Shown here in pieces: positions 7,888 through 18,208 of a stretch of DNA of 28,266 bases (position 1 is the first letter of the stretch; every line of letters begins with the position of its first letter). The DNA lies in contig JBFISC010000012.1 of the NCBI GenBank assembly GCA_041608775.1, positions 1 to 28,266 of the forward strand. Direction: 5' to 3'. The DNA is from UBA7803 sp041608775. GTDB taxonomy: Bacteria; Pseudomonadota; Gammaproteobacteria; Pseudomonadales; Azotimanducaceae. The notes beneath the pieces were generated by a model. That model searched no databases and was not told the origin of the DNA. It saw nothing but the letters and a program-made list of their open reading frames with translations. The translations under genes were made by a program, and so were the position numbers.

Positions 7888-8376
7888 TCAAGCACCGCCG
7901 ACGCTGCGGCGCCAGTGAATCATCTCGATAGCCGCCGCGGCCGCTTCGTACCCCTTGTTGAACTCATCGTCGCCGGCGCGAGCCCGGGCATGCTCGATGT
8001 CGAACACCGGCAGCACCTCGACCACGACCGGACGGCGGTACTGCAGGCTGACCGCGCCGAGCCCGCGCATGCACTCGCTGGTGATCATCTCGAAGTGCAG
8101 GGTCTCGCCCTTGACGATCACCCCGAAGCAGATCACCGCGTCCAGATCGCCGGCGGCGTCCGACGCCAGCAGATCGGCGGCCGCCAGCGGCAGCTCCAGC
8201 GACCCAGGCAGCACGTGAGATTCCACCCGCGAATATCCCGCCTCGCGCAGCACGCGCTCGCACACCGACACCATGCTGCCGACGATCTCCGGGTACCACT
8301 TGGACTGCACGATGGCGATGCGGCCCGGATTCGTGACGCGCGGCAGGTGACTGAGATCGACGACGGTCTTGGCCAT
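7888..8376 (-). CDS. ribH: 6,7-dimethyl-8-ribityllumazine synthase (RibH-like)
   Basis: Lumazine synthase catalyses the penultimate riboflavin step, joining a pyrimidinedione with dihydroxybutanone phosphate. 162 residues, typical length. Motifs: RIAIVQSKWYPEIVGSM, the substrate loop PGSLELPLAAADLL, the active-site strand CFGVIVKGETLHFEMITSEC with the catalytic His, and the C-terminal DEFNKGYEAAAAAIEMIHW. The usual FGVLT strand after the second loop reads VEVLPVFDIEHARARAG, so this is a divergent member. The ATG at 8376 has an AGGA ribosome site. It stands alone, not next to ribE, ribBA or nusB, and may be a second RibH copy. Convergent with smpB, 24 bp apart. Confidence 0.88.
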   Translation of the reverse strand: MAKTVVDLSHLPRVTNPGRIAIVQSKWYPEIVGSMVSVCERVLREAGYSRVESHVLPGSLELPLAAADLLASDAAGDLDAVICFGVIVKGETLHFEMITSECMRGLGAVSLQYRRPVVVEVLPVFDIEHARARAGDDEFNKGYEAAAAAIEMIHWRRSVGGA

Positions 8377-8509
8377 GGCACGGTCCTGGAGTGGGGGCGT
8401 CGGAGCATAGCGGAACCGACTGAGCAGCCCAAGCGCAACCCTTTTCCATCCTGGCGCATCTATTGATAGGAGCGCGCTCGCAACCTCAACACGCGACAGG
8501 AGACGCCAG

Positions 8510-8818
8510 ATGACAAGGCTCATCGTACTCGCCGCCGCTTTGCTGTTCAGCAACCTCACCTTTGCGGGCGACCAGGTTTTTCGCTGGTCTTCCCCGGAGC
8601 TTGCGAGCATCGACGGGATCAAATCAGTGCACCGCCGCGCCCAGGCCCATGCCCGGGCCTTCTGCAGCGACTTCCTCCGCGGCACGCGGGGCCTCAGCCG
8701 ACAGGCGCGCTGTGTCAACGAGATCGTCGACGAGATCGTCGGCGGTGTGAACGACATACGGCTGACGGCCTACGTGAAGACAGGCCGCGTGGACCCGGAC
8801 CTTCTCGCCCGACGCTGA
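8510..8818 (+). CDS. Small exported UrcA-family protein
   Basis: 102-residue exported protein of unknown function. The signal peptide is MTRLIVLAAALLFSNLTFAG, with cleavage probably after TFA. The mature part fits the UrcA family: the segment VHRRAQAHARAFCSDFLRG, a second Cys in QARCVNEIVDEIVGGVND and the following IRLTAYV. The two cysteines probably form a disulfide in the periplasm. The ATG at 8510 has AGGAG at 8498-8502. The gene stands alone and is convergent with the MFS gene (5-bp gap). UrcA proteins are widespread in Proteobacteria without an assigned role. Confidence 0.75.
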   Translation: MTRLIVLAAALLFSNLTFAGDQVFRWSSPELASIDGIKSVHRRAQAHARAFCSDFLRGTRGLSRQARCVNEIVDEIVGGVNDIRLTAYVKTGRVDPDLLARR

Positions 8819-8823
8819 TCCGC

Positions 8824-10248
8824 TCAGACGCTGCGCGGCGCCGGGGATCCTCCCGACCAGTCCGGCGCCGGGCTCGGCTGCGGCGCCACGGCTGCGAGGG
8901 AAGAATCGAGTCGCCGCTGCTCCCGCCGGGCCAGCAGTCCCCGCAGTTGCGCATGCTTCGCAGCGGTGAGCGGCCAGGACCAGCACAGATACAGGGCGAA
9001 GCAGAAGCACACCGTCGGCACGATGGCATAGAGCACCCCGAGCCAGAGCAGGTTGCCCGCGGTGTTGGTTGCGCCGATGCTGGTGTCGTAGCCGACGAGG
9101 GCAAGCGCAATCAGCGCAGGGCCGCTGAAGGACTGCGCGGTCTTGGTCATGAAGCCGAAGATGGAGAAGTAGCTGCCGGTGCGCGCGTCTCCGGTTCGCA
9201 GGGTGTCGAGGTCGACCACGTCGGCCAGCATCGCCCGCGGCAGGTAGGCGAACGAGCCGAAGCAGAAGCCCTTGATGGCGAACAGCACGTAGAACGCGCC
9301 CACCTGGCCGTGATCGAGGGTGAAGATGGCGATGCTCACGGCGCCCACCAGGATGATGGCCGCCGACAGGGAACGATGCTTGCCGAAGCGTCGGGCCAGC
9401 CAGCTCCACACCGGCATGGCCGCCAGGCCCATGGCAAAGTACACCACGTACAGGGTTCCCGCGAACCTGGCGCCGATGTAGTCCTGAATGAAGTACAGCG
9501 ACAGGGCGTTCCGGAATGCCTCGCCGCCGCCGACCAGCAGCTCGATGCTGAGCACCCTGAGAAACAGCTTGTTGCGGTACATCAGCCCGAACGAGGCGAG
9601 GAATCCCACCTGGCCTTCGCGCGTGGTCGGGGGCGGCTCCGGCAGCCGGGTCACGACCAGCACCGGTACCAGCAGCAGCAGCGGCACCGCCAGCCAGGTG
9701 TAGGCGTTCAGCACCAGCACCGCGGTGGTCTCCTCCCGGTAGAGGAACTCGACGATGGCGGGGATCGCGGCGGCGGTGATCAAGCCGAGGAGCACGAACA
9801 CCTCGCGCGAAGCTTGAATCCGCGTGCGCATGTTGTATTCGCCCGACAGCTCCATGCCCCAGGCCGCGTAGGGCACGCCGAGCATGGTGGTGCCCAGGCG
9901 CAGAAACATGAACCAGGCGCCGAGATACAGCACCGTGCTGCCCTGCTCCGGGTTCAGCAGGAAGTAGAGTGCCAGCGCGAGAAACGGCGCTCCGACCAGG
10001 ATCCACGACTTGCGCCGGCCCCAGCGGGTCCGGATCTTGTCTGACGCGTAGCCCATGGCCGGATCGGTCACCGCATCGAACAGCGCCGATACCGTGATCA
10101 CCAGCCCCACCAGCGCGGTCTCGACGCCGATGTAGGTGTCGTAGGCTCGAGGCAGCCAGATGCCCAGCGGATAGCCGAGCAGAGCGAGCGGAAATCCCAG
10201 CGATCCGTAAATCCAGACCTTGCTGCGGCTGATGGCCTGATTCGACAC
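8824..10248 (-). CDS. GPH-type MFS symporter (sugar/cation)
   Basis: Inner-membrane transporter of the glycoside-pentoside-hexuronide:cation symporter branch of the major facilitator superfamily (MFS_2). 474 residues with about 12 hydrophobic segments. The hallmark loop DAVTDPAMGYASDKIRTRWG then RRKSWILVG is present. The second family motif MELSGEYNMRTRIQASREVF follows. The cytoplasmic tail is long and polar. The start is GTG 10248 with a strong GGAGGAG site. The substrate is not predictable, but a sugar or glycoside fits the family. It lies 23 bp downstream of the HerA-like ATPase gene on the same strand, and an OprB-type sugar porin is encoded nearby on the other strand. Confidence 0.88.
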   Translation of the reverse strand: MSNQAISRSKVWIYGSLGFPLALLGYPLGIWLPRAYDTYIGVETALVGLVITVSALFDAVTDPAMGYASDKIRTRWGRRKSWILVGAPFLALALYFLLNPEQGSTVLYLGAWFMFLRLGTTMLGVPYAAWGMELSGEYNMRTRIQASREVFVLLGLITAAAIPAIVEFLYREETTAVLVLNAYTWLAVPLLLLVPVLVVTRLPEPPPTTREGQVGFLASFGLMYRNKLFLRVLSIELLVGGGEAFRNALSLYFIQDYIGARFAGTLYVVYFAMGLAAMPVWSWLARRFGKHRSLSAAIILVGAVSIAIFTLDHGQVGAFYVLFAIKGFCFGSFAYLPRAMLADVVDLDTLRTGDARTGSYFSIFGFMTKTAQSFSGPALIALALVGYDTSIGATNTAGNLLWLGVLYAIVPTVCFCFALYLCWSWPLTAAKHAQLRGLLARREQRRLDSSLAAVAPQPSPAPDWSGGSPAPRSV

Positions 10249-10271
10249 CGTCGCTCCTCCGCGAGTCGGAC

Positions 10272-11750
<1,479 letters not shown>

Positions 11751-12972
11751 GGAAACCCCTGTCCTCTGAACCGGTGGTCTAAGTACCGCGCCCGCCGCAC
11801 AAAAGCAAACCCGCACGGTCGCTGCGGTCGGCGGCCGGGCCGCAGGCGTTTCCTCGCCGCCGCACTCTCCATCGCCCTGTCCTGGGTCGTTTGCGACCAA
11901 CCTCGGGCGGACAACGCGATCGAGGCCGAGCTGGTCTACAGCGCCGACGCCTGGCGCAACCTCGACGGCGGGCTGCGACGCGGCTCCGCCTACCTGGACA
12001 ACCTGGATGCCACCCTCACCCTGGACGCCGACGCGCTGTGGGGCTGGCGCGACACCACGGTGTTCCTCTACGCGCTGTACAACAACGGCCACACGTTGTC
12101 GGCCGATCGGGTCGGCGACCTGCAGGTGGTCAGCAACGTGGAGACCGGCGTGAGCGCGGTGCGCCTGTACGAAGCCTGGGTCGATACCCCCATCGGCGCG
12201 AACGGTTCTCTGCGGGCGGGCCTGTACGATCTGAACAGCGAGTTCGACGTGCTGGAGTCCGCAAACCTGTTCCTGCACAGCGCCCACGGCATCGGCACGG
12301 ACGTTGGCCAGAGCGGGCGCAACGGGCCATCGATCTTTCCCTCGACCAGCCTCGCCGTGCGCCTGGACTGGGATTGGGCCGGACCCTGGCGGGGGAGGAT
12401 CGCCCTGCTGGACGGTGTCCCGGGCGACCCCGAGCAGCCCGACCGCACCCGCATCGACCTGTCGTCGGAGGACGGCGCGCTGCTGATCGCCGAGGCGGAG
12501 CGCGCCCACGCGGGCTCGACCCTGCTGCTCGGTGCCTGGGGCTACAGCGCCCGGTTCGCGGAATGGTCGGACGACGGCGCCGCGGTGCGACGCTCACGGG
12601 GCAATGCCGGCGTGTACCTGCGTGGAGAGGCCGCGCTCGGCGAATCCGCGCTGACGGCCTTCGCCAGGGTCGGCGCCGCCCGCGCCCGCTACAACCCGTT
12701 CGACCTGTTCCTCGGTGCCGGCCTCACCTGGAACGGTCCGATCGCGCGGCGCCCAGGCGACAGTCTGGGACTGGCCCTGGCCTGGGGCGAAGCCTCCCGC
12801 GCCTACCGGAACGTGGTCCCCGGCCGCGATGCCCGGGAGGTGGCCATCGAGCTGACTTACCGGCTCACGCTGGGCACGCGCGTGGTGCTGCAGCCGGATC
12901 TGCAGTACGTGCTCAACCCGGGGCTCGACCCGGCCTCGGAGGCCGCCTGGGTCGTGGGGCTGCGTCTCGTGG

Positions 12973-14076
12973 CTACGGCGGCTCCCTGAGCGCGGGAGCA
13001 GCCGCAGCGGGCGCCGAATCAGCGGCCGCGGCAAGCTCCGCTCGAACCCTGGCCGCAGTGTGCCGCGCCGCTTCGCCAAGCAGGGCATCGAACTGCTCCC
13101 GGGAAAGCGCCAGCCACTCATCCAGGGTCTTCTCCACCACCAGCGTCTCGATGAAGTAGGCACCGTCCTTCGGCGGGTTAAGATCGTAGTAGTCGACGAA
13201 GCTGCGGAAGGTCGCGGCAACGCTCATGCGGTAGTCGGCCGATATCCGTTCCCGCAGCTCGATGGCGGTAAGATCGCTGACCAGCAGTCGGCGCACCGAG
13301 CCGTCCGCCGCCCGCAGCGCGGTGATCAGCGCGCCGGTGTCGAGCTCGGTGCGACGATTGACCGTCACGCCGTCGAGCTGACGGAACCGGTAGCCGCCCA
13401 GGCTCTCGTCTGCGAGCGCGTCCCGAAGCGCCGAACCGAACACCGCCGCCGAGCGGCCGCCGCCGCGGCAATCGGTATGCTCGCAGAAGCGCTGCTCCAG
13501 GGCCTGCTTGCGTTCCGGGGCGGTCCGGATGAGGAACGCCGGCTGCTCCTGCCACCACGCACGGGCGTTGCGCATGCCGCTCGAGAGCCAGACGCGGCGA
13601 TCCTGGTCGCTGCGCCCGAACGGATCGACCCGTGCCCGCGCGGCACCAATGATCTCCACGGCTCGCTTCGCACCCGGGCCCTCCAGCAGCCGCATCACAC
13701 AGCCCGAATCACACAGCGGCCGCTGTGTCTCCACGACCAGCAGGCCCTCGATGGGTTCCGGCTCGCCGAAAAAACCGAGCGGCCGCAGGGCGCGGACGGA
13801 GACGTCGGTCATCATGGCGTAGGAGACGGCATCGCTGCCGCTGCCGTAAGTGAAGTAGAGGGTCGTCGGCGTGAGCTGCAGGGTTCCGCTGTTCGACCAG
13901 ATCACCGTGGTGCCGTCGCGCTGCACCCGTCCCCAGACTGCCGGCGCCTGCAGCAGCACCGGCTCCCGCCCCGCGACGCTGGCCGGAGTCTCGGGGGGTA
14001 TGGATGCGCAGCCGGCGGACCACGCTCCGGCCAGTCCCACCAGCAACGATCCGAGCGGCTTCCACGAATCAGCCAT
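12973..14076 (-). CDS. Predicted lipoprotein of unknown function
   Basis: 367 residues; I do not recognise a family. The N-terminus MADSWKPLGSLLVGLAGAWS is followed by AGCASIPP, a lipoprotein signal with lipobox SAGC. The mature part looks mixed alpha/beta, with a beta-rich first third (GTTVIWSNSGTLQLTPTTLY then FTYGSGSDAVSY). Two close Cys pairs occur: LCDSGC and CEHTDCRGGG, possible disulfides. The end is Ala-rich and helical. The ATG at 14076 overlaps the end of the upstream lipoprotein gene by 8 bp, so translation is coupled. It is the last gene of a four-gene operon (15463 to 12973). The periplasmic side of a membrane is the likely location; no enzymatic motif is visible. Confidence 0.72.
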   Translation of the reverse strand: MADSWKPLGSLLVGLAGAWSAGCASIPPETPASVAGREPVLLQAPAVWGRVQRDGTTVIWSNSGTLQLTPTTLYFTYGSGSDAVSYAMMTDVSVRALRPLGFFGEPEPIEGLLVVETQRPLCDSGCVMRLLEGPGAKRAVEIIGAARARVDPFGRSDQDRRVWLSSGMRNARAWWQEQPAFLIRTAPERKQALEQRFCEHTDCRGGGRSAAVFGSALRDALADESLGGYRFRQLDGVTVNRRTELDTGALITALRAADGSVRRLLVSDLTAIELRERISADYRMSVAATFRSFVDYYDLNPPKDGAYFIETLVVEKTLDEWLALSREQFDALLGEAARHTAARVRAELAAAADSAPAAAAPALREPP

Positions 14077-14674
14077 CGGCCGGCTCAGCCGCCGCGGGGA
14101 ACAGAAACCACGCGTCGACATCGCGCGATCGGAACGGAAAGAACAGAAACAGGGTTCCCGCCGTGCGCGCCTCGAAGCGAACCGCCAGACCGCCCTCGGC
14201 GGTGCGGCTGAGGGTAAATATCTGCTTGCTGCCCGCCGGCACGACGATACCGCCGGTGTAGAGCAGACCACCCACCGCCATGAAGCCGTCCCAGCCCCAG
14301 CCCTCGGTGACCTGCCAGCGGTCGGGCCTGCAGGGTTTCCGTGCCGGCTCGAGGAGGCGCTCTTCGTTCAGCGCCACCGTGCCGACCCAAGGCCGGATCC
14401 GCATCACGCCCTCGGCAGGGCTGTCGACGACCAGGTGGGTCACGTCGAACCCGTTGAGCAGGTTGCCGAAGAACAGCTCCGTGAGCCGGGGCGCCGACTC
14501 GTCTTCCAGGGTGCTGGTGACGGCCGTCACCGCAAATCGTCCCTGGGGCGCCCGGCACCAGGCGTCGCCGGCGTCCCGGGCAGACCAGCCGGCGGGGTAC
14601 GGGGCGACCGCCACGCAGCCGCCGAGGACGACCAGCGCCAGCAGCGGGAACCAGGTCGGCTCAGGTCGGATCAT
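14069..14674 (-). CDS. Predicted lipoprotein of unknown function
   Basis: 201 residues, no family recognised. The N-terminus MIRPEPTWFPLLALVVLGGC is a lipoprotein signal with lipobox LGGC. The mature part has a single further Cys pair (AWCRAP and RKPCRPDRW). Features include FFGNLLNGFDVTHLVVDSP and the aromatic WGWDGFMAVGGLLYTGGIVV, followed by predicted beta-strands (SKQIFTLSRTAEGGLAVRFE) ending in a Phe-rich strand GTLFLFFPF. ATG 14674 is preferred because it directly starts the signal; the open frame begins further up at 14710. Both ends overlap neighbours (14 bp with the upstream gene, 8 bp with the downstream one), which shows tight operon coupling. Confidence 0.75.
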   Translation of the reverse strand: MIRPEPTWFPLLALVVLGGCVAVAPYPAGWSARDAGDAWCRAPQGRFAVTAVTSTLEDESAPRLTELFFGNLLNGFDVTHLVVDSPAEGVMRIRPWVGTVALNEERLLEPARKPCRPDRWQVTEGWGWDGFMAVGGLLYTGGIVVPAGSKQIFTLSRTAEGGLAVRFEARTAGTLFLFFPFRSRDVDAWFLFPAAAEPADG

Positions 14675-15089
14675 CGCGGGAACCTGCCTCGATGGCCCGC
14701 AGCAGCCCACGGTAGATCTCGCCGGACCAATCGCCTCGGGCCGTGACGTTGGTGGCGAGGACCCTGCGGGTGAGAACCGTCACCTCGGTACCGCCATCGA
14801 CGGGCAGCACGATCACCCGGACCAGCTCGCCCCAGCTCGCCAGGGAGACCGGCTTCCGGGCGACGACCGTGATCCCGCAGGGTTCCGCCGCCTCCGCCGT
14901 GTGCATGGCGAAACCGAGGTCCGCCAGGGTCGGCACGACCAGAGCCGCCAGCGTCTCGCAGGGCTCGGCGAAGCGGAACCGCCGGCCGGCATCCTGCGGA
15001 TCTGACGTCACCGACGTGGTCGTCGCGCACCCGCACGACAGAACCACCGCCGCCAGCACAGGCCGAATTCGCCCCACGCCACACCTCAC
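14661..15089 (-). CDS. Predicted small lipoprotein of unknown function
   Basis: 142 residues, no family recognised. The GTG start at 15089 overlaps the TGA stop of the upstream gene (GTGA), a classic coupled arrangement, and no ATG is suitable. The N-terminus MRCGVGRIRPVLAAVVLSCG then CATTTSVTSD looks like a lipoprotein signal, although the lipobox is unusual (two Cys, VLSC and SCGC). The mature part resembles a small alpha/beta fold: FRFAEPCETLAALVVPTLAD, LGFAMHTAE, CGITVVARKPVSLASWGELV, RVIVLPVDGGTEVTVLTRR, then a final helix GEIYRGLLRAIE. The pattern (helix, then strands giving an additive term) is like DUF-type periplasmic domains in other lipoproteins, but this is only an impression. Confidence 0.7.
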   Translation of the reverse strand: MRCGVGRIRPVLAAVVLSCGCATTTSVTSDPQDAGRRFRFAEPCETLAALVVPTLADLGFAMHTAEAAEPCGITVVARKPVSLASWGELVRVIVLPVDGGTEVTVLTRRVLATNVTARGDWSGEIYRGLLRAIEAGSRDDPT

Positions 15090-15463
15090 ATCATGAACGT
15101 GACGCTCGAGAGCGCCACGGTGACCAGCACCAGCCACGCCGCCGAGATGCCGCCCACCAGCGCGCCGGTGCGCGCCGGGCTGAAGTCCCGGACCGCCAGC
15201 TCGGCGATGTCGACGACGGCCACCTCGATACCGTCTCCCCGCAGCGAGTCCGCGTCGCTGCCGGTCACCTGAAATCGGTGCTCGCTGCCATCGACCAGGG
15301 TGACCTCGACCCACTCGCCGATCCGCACCAGGTTGCCCGCGCGCAACTCCTGATGGAGCCGCACATCGGCTACGTCCACGCGCTGGTACGAGCTGCAGCC
15401 GCTGCCCGGCAGCAGCGCCAGAAGCATCAGCAGTGACATCCGCAGGCCGCCAGCGGTCCGCAT
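15086..15463 (-). CDS. Small lipoprotein with C-terminal membrane segment
   Basis: 125 residues, no family recognised. The N-terminus MRTAGGLRMSLLMLLALLPG then SGCSSY is a lipoprotein signal with lipobox GSGC. The mature part is a short beta-rich domain (NLVRIGEWVEVTLVDGSEHR, FQVTGSDADSLRGDGIEVAV), similar in style to SH3/LSM-like modules. It ends in a hydrophobic segment, GALVGGISAAWLVLVTVALS, probably a transmembrane helix. ATG 15463 is used; the internal ATG at 15439 would shorten the signal peptide. It is the first gene of the four-gene operon, and its stop overlaps the next start. Confidence 0.72.
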   Translation of the reverse strand: MRTAGGLRMSLLMLLALLPGSGCSSYQRVDVADVRLHQELRAGNLVRIGEWVEVTLVDGSEHRFQVTGSDADSLRGDGIEVAVVDIAELAVRDFSPARTGALVGGISAAWLVLVTVALSSVTFMM

Positions 15464-15654
15464 CACGCCACCCCTACCCCTGTTGTCCCGCCGTTCGGCT
15501 GCAGCGCCGCCGCGCAGAAACGCGCAGACACGAATCATCAAGAGGCTCCCGCCGCGGTTGCGGCCTGCGCCGGAGGTCGGCGATGGGTCAACACTACCGA
15601 CGCCACGGCGAATTACCTTTCCGCAACCTCCTTTTTCCCTCCTTTCTCGCGACG

Positions 15655-18108
15655 TCAGTCCAGCGACGCCGAGAGCATGGGAACCGGACCGAGATAGCGG
15701 TCGAGCCATGCGTGGCTGACCGCCACCATCTGGCTGCGCGGCAGCGGCCAGTGGGCCCCATCGAGCAGAACCGCGCGTTTGTCCTCCGCCGGTGTCGCCA
15801 GCAGCGCGAGCAGGGGCTCGATGATGTGCTGATGGGGCCGGATGGGGTCGAAGCGACCGTTGACGATGAGCGTCGGCTGGGCCACCCGGGCCCAGTAGAG
15901 GTTCGGGTCGTTCTGGGGATTGGCGAAGATCGGATTGGGCGGCGCGATGCCGACGGAGAAGAGCAAGGCCGCCCTGAAGCGGCGTTCCAGCGCCAGGGCC
16001 TGAGCGGCCACCAGAGCGCCGTGGGACAACCCCGCCAGGGCCACCCGGTCGCCGTCGAAATCGGGATCCTGCGCGAGGTGGTCGAGCAGCCGCCCGAGCT
16101 CGTTGCGAATCCGCCGACCGCGCTCGATGGCCAGTGCCGCCCGTGCCTTCCCGCTGAGTCCGTGAATGCCGTCGTAGCGCTCGTGGCTGCCGGTGAGCAC
16201 CGGCCAGATCAGCGCCCGGCCGGATCGGGGCAGGAAGTCGAGCTGGTAGGATTCCAGCCGGATGGAATCGGACCGGAACCCGGGCGACCAGCTGTCCGCC
16301 GGCGGCAGAAACACCACGGACTGAAGACGCCCGACCGGCCGTCGCGGCAGGAACATCAGCACGGGCATGGGATCGTCCGGCCGCTCGGTGGCGATCAGCA
16401 ACTTCCGCAGCGTCCATTGTTCGAACGCCGTCTCCCCCAGCTCGGTGACGTCGACTTCGCTCAGCGTGCCGGGGTGGTAGGCGTACTGGTACGTCATGCC
16501 CTCGAACACCGCGTCGGATACCCGCCGGATCGGCGCCCGCAGGTCGTTGAACAGCTCGATCCGGGGGTCCGGATCGGCCAGCGACTGAGCCGTGCGGCGC
16601 ATGCCGCGAAATCCGAGATCATCGGCTCGCTGCAACGGATCGGTGCCTGTCGGGAAGTTGTAGGACCAGGCGGGCTCGCGAAAGCTTCCGCCCATGGTCA
16701 CCCGAGCGTGACCCGACACGCTCGCAGTCCACTCCCTGGCATTGCCGATGAGATCGTAGGCGCCGTGCACCTCGTTGCCGGGTCGACCGCCCACCGCCAG
16801 CAGCTCGCGCCCGCTCAGGTTACTGTGCGGCACCAGGGCGGGCGCGTAGGGGTACTTCCATTCCATCGGCCCGAGCGCCGCGCGCAGCCAGTGATGGACC
16901 GTGGGCAGGGTCTTGCCACGGGAAGCGAGAAACGCCTCAGCCTCATACCAGCTGATGCCGGTCACCGGCAGGGTGGCGGCCCCGGGCGGATAGCTGCCGT
17001 GCTCCCAGCCAGCTGGACCCGGACGGCCGGTTCGGTCGACGAAGCCGGTCTCGAGCACGTTCCACGTCAGCGCGCCCGCGGAGCGATCGATGAGGGGTTG
17101 CCAGTAGCGCGGATCCTGATACCCGCCGGCCTCGACGAAGATCTGGAACTCGGCGTTGGTGACCTCCGTGCGATCGATGAGAAAGCCGCCCAGGTCATGC
17201 GCCTCGAGGAACCCCCAGGCCCCGAACTGGTAGCGCCCGGAAGGGACGAAGGTCATGTCCGGCGGCAGCTCCCCGTCGGGCAGAGCCACGACGCGTTCGG
17301 CGACCCCGGCGCTGTTGAGGGTCACACCCGGGTGGGTGACGTTCATCAGCACCCGCTCGTCGAGCTTCAGCTTGTAGGCACCCCGGGGCAGCGTCAGGTC
17401 GACGATCGGCGAAGGGCCGAGCTCGATCCAGGTTGCGGGGTCCGCGCCATGGCGACGGTAGGCCACCGGGACCCCGGCAGGGTTGGTACGTATGCTGGCG
17501 GGCAGGGTGATCGACCGCAGCAGCGTCTGGATCCGCGGATCGGAGCGGTGGATCCACGGCTGCACCGCATCGAACGCTGCCTGGTAGCGATCCTCTCCCA
17601 GCCATCGCTCGGCCTCAGCGATCGCGGCGTTCACAGCACCCGCGTCGCGCTGGGCCAGGACGGCGACCGCAAGCGCGAGGGCCACGATCAGCGCCCCGGT
17701 CGCCCAGCCGGTAATGGCCAGCAGCCGCGCGCGGCGTGCCGGTGGCTTCCGCGTCGCCGCCGACACCTCCCCCGGGACGACGTACTCTTCCACCGGTGCT
17801 ATCAGGCGATAGCCGCGTTTCGGAACCGTCTGGATGTAGCTCGGCCGTCTTGCCTCGTCCTCCAGCTGGCGACGCAGGTCGGCGATCCGCCGGTGCACCG
17901 TGTCATCGCCGAAGAGGCGGCCATGCCAGACGTCGGCGAGCAGCTCATCGTTGCTCACCACCGTCGCGGCGCGATCCGCCAGATACACCAGCACATCCAT
18001 GGAACGTGGCTGCAGCTGCTTGGACCCGCCATCGCCCTGAATGGTGTTGAGGTCGGGATAGACAATCCAGGCGCCAATGCGGAGCGGAAGGCGAGCCACT
18101 TTAGCCAT
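15655..18108 (-). CDS. Winged-helix / membrane / FGE-like / alpha-beta hydrolase fusion
   Basis: 817 residues with an unusual domain order. Residues 8-108 are an OmpR/CadC-type DNA-binding winged helix (QLQPRSMDVLVYLADRA, GDDTVHRRIADLRRQLED, SYIQTVPKRGYRLIAPV). Residues 129-152 are one transmembrane helix, leaving the rest probably periplasmic. Residues 205-275 resemble a PEGA-like strand domain (PRGAYKLKLDERVLMNV). Residues 284-505 match the formylglycine-generating/EgtB/PvdO fold (MTFVPSGRYQFGAWGF, FLIDRTEVTNAEF, YDLIGNAREWT, GGSFREPAW, LGFRGMR), but the catalytic cysteines of true FGE are absent. Residues 570-810 are an alpha/beta hydrolase with GLSHG (Ser695), GRFDP (Asp754) and GAHWP (His786). 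ATG 18108 has GAGGA. Divergent from the diguanylate cyclase. I infer a one-component membrane regulator; targets are unknown. Confidence 0.85.
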   Translation of the reverse strand: MAKVARLPLRIGAWIVYPDLNTIQGDGGSKQLQPRSMDVLVYLADRAATVVSNDELLADVWHGRLFGDDTVHRRIADLRRQLEDEARRPSYIQTVPKRGYRLIAPVEEYVVPGEVSAATRKPPARRARLLAITGWATGALIVALALAVAVLAQRDAGAVNAAIAEAERWLGEDRYQAAFDAVQPWIHRSDPRIQTLLRSITLPASIRTNPAGVPVAYRRHGADPATWIELGPSPIVDLTLPRGAYKLKLDERVLMNVTHPGVTLNSAGVAERVVALPDGELPPDMTFVPSGRYQFGAWGFLEAHDLGGFLIDRTEVTNAEFQIFVEAGGYQDPRYWQPLIDRSAGALTWNVLETGFVDRTGRPGPAGWEHGSYPPGAATLPVTGISWYEAEAFLASRGKTLPTVHHWLRAALGPMEWKYPYAPALVPHSNLSGRELLAVGGRPGNEVHGAYDLIGNAREWTASVSGHARVTMGGSFREPAWSYNFPTGTDPLQRADDLGFRGMRRTAQSLADPDPRIELFNDLRAPIRRVSDAVFEGMTYQYAYHPGTLSEVDVTELGETAFEQWTLRKLLIATERPDDPMPVLMFLPRRPVGRLQSVVFLPPADSWSPGFRSDSIRLESYQLDFLPRSGRALIWPVLTGSHERYDGIHGLSGKARAALAIERGRRIRNELGRLLDHLAQDPDFDGDRVALAGLSHGALVAAQALALERRFRAALLFSVGIAPPNPIFANPQNDPNLYWARVAQPTLIVNGRFDPIRPHQHIIEPLLALLATPAEDKRAVLLDGAHWPLPRSQMVAVSHAWLDRYLGPVPMLSASLD

Positions 18109-18186
18109 AGATCCTCGGATGAGCTGGCTGTGCGACCTCAGGCACCTCGAGGGCGGTGCGCCCGGCCAGTTAGCGCCAGGGCCCGG

Positions 18187-18200
18187 GAAATTGCAATTTC
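18187..18200. promoter_or_regulatory. Perfect 14-bp palindrome in the divergent promoter region
   Basis: GAAATTGCAATTTC is its own reverse complement and AT-rich inside a GC-rich gap. It is a likely operator for a dimeric regulator, placed between the winged-helix fusion gene and the diguanylate cyclase gene. Confidence 0.5.
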
Positions 18201-18208
18201 GCTCTTTG

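Noticed and set aside
15655..18108. True sulfatase-activating formylglycine-generating enzyme
   Set aside because: The fold motifs are there but the catalytic cysteines near the C-terminal end of the domain (around GGSFREPAW) are missing, and no sulfatase gene is nearby.
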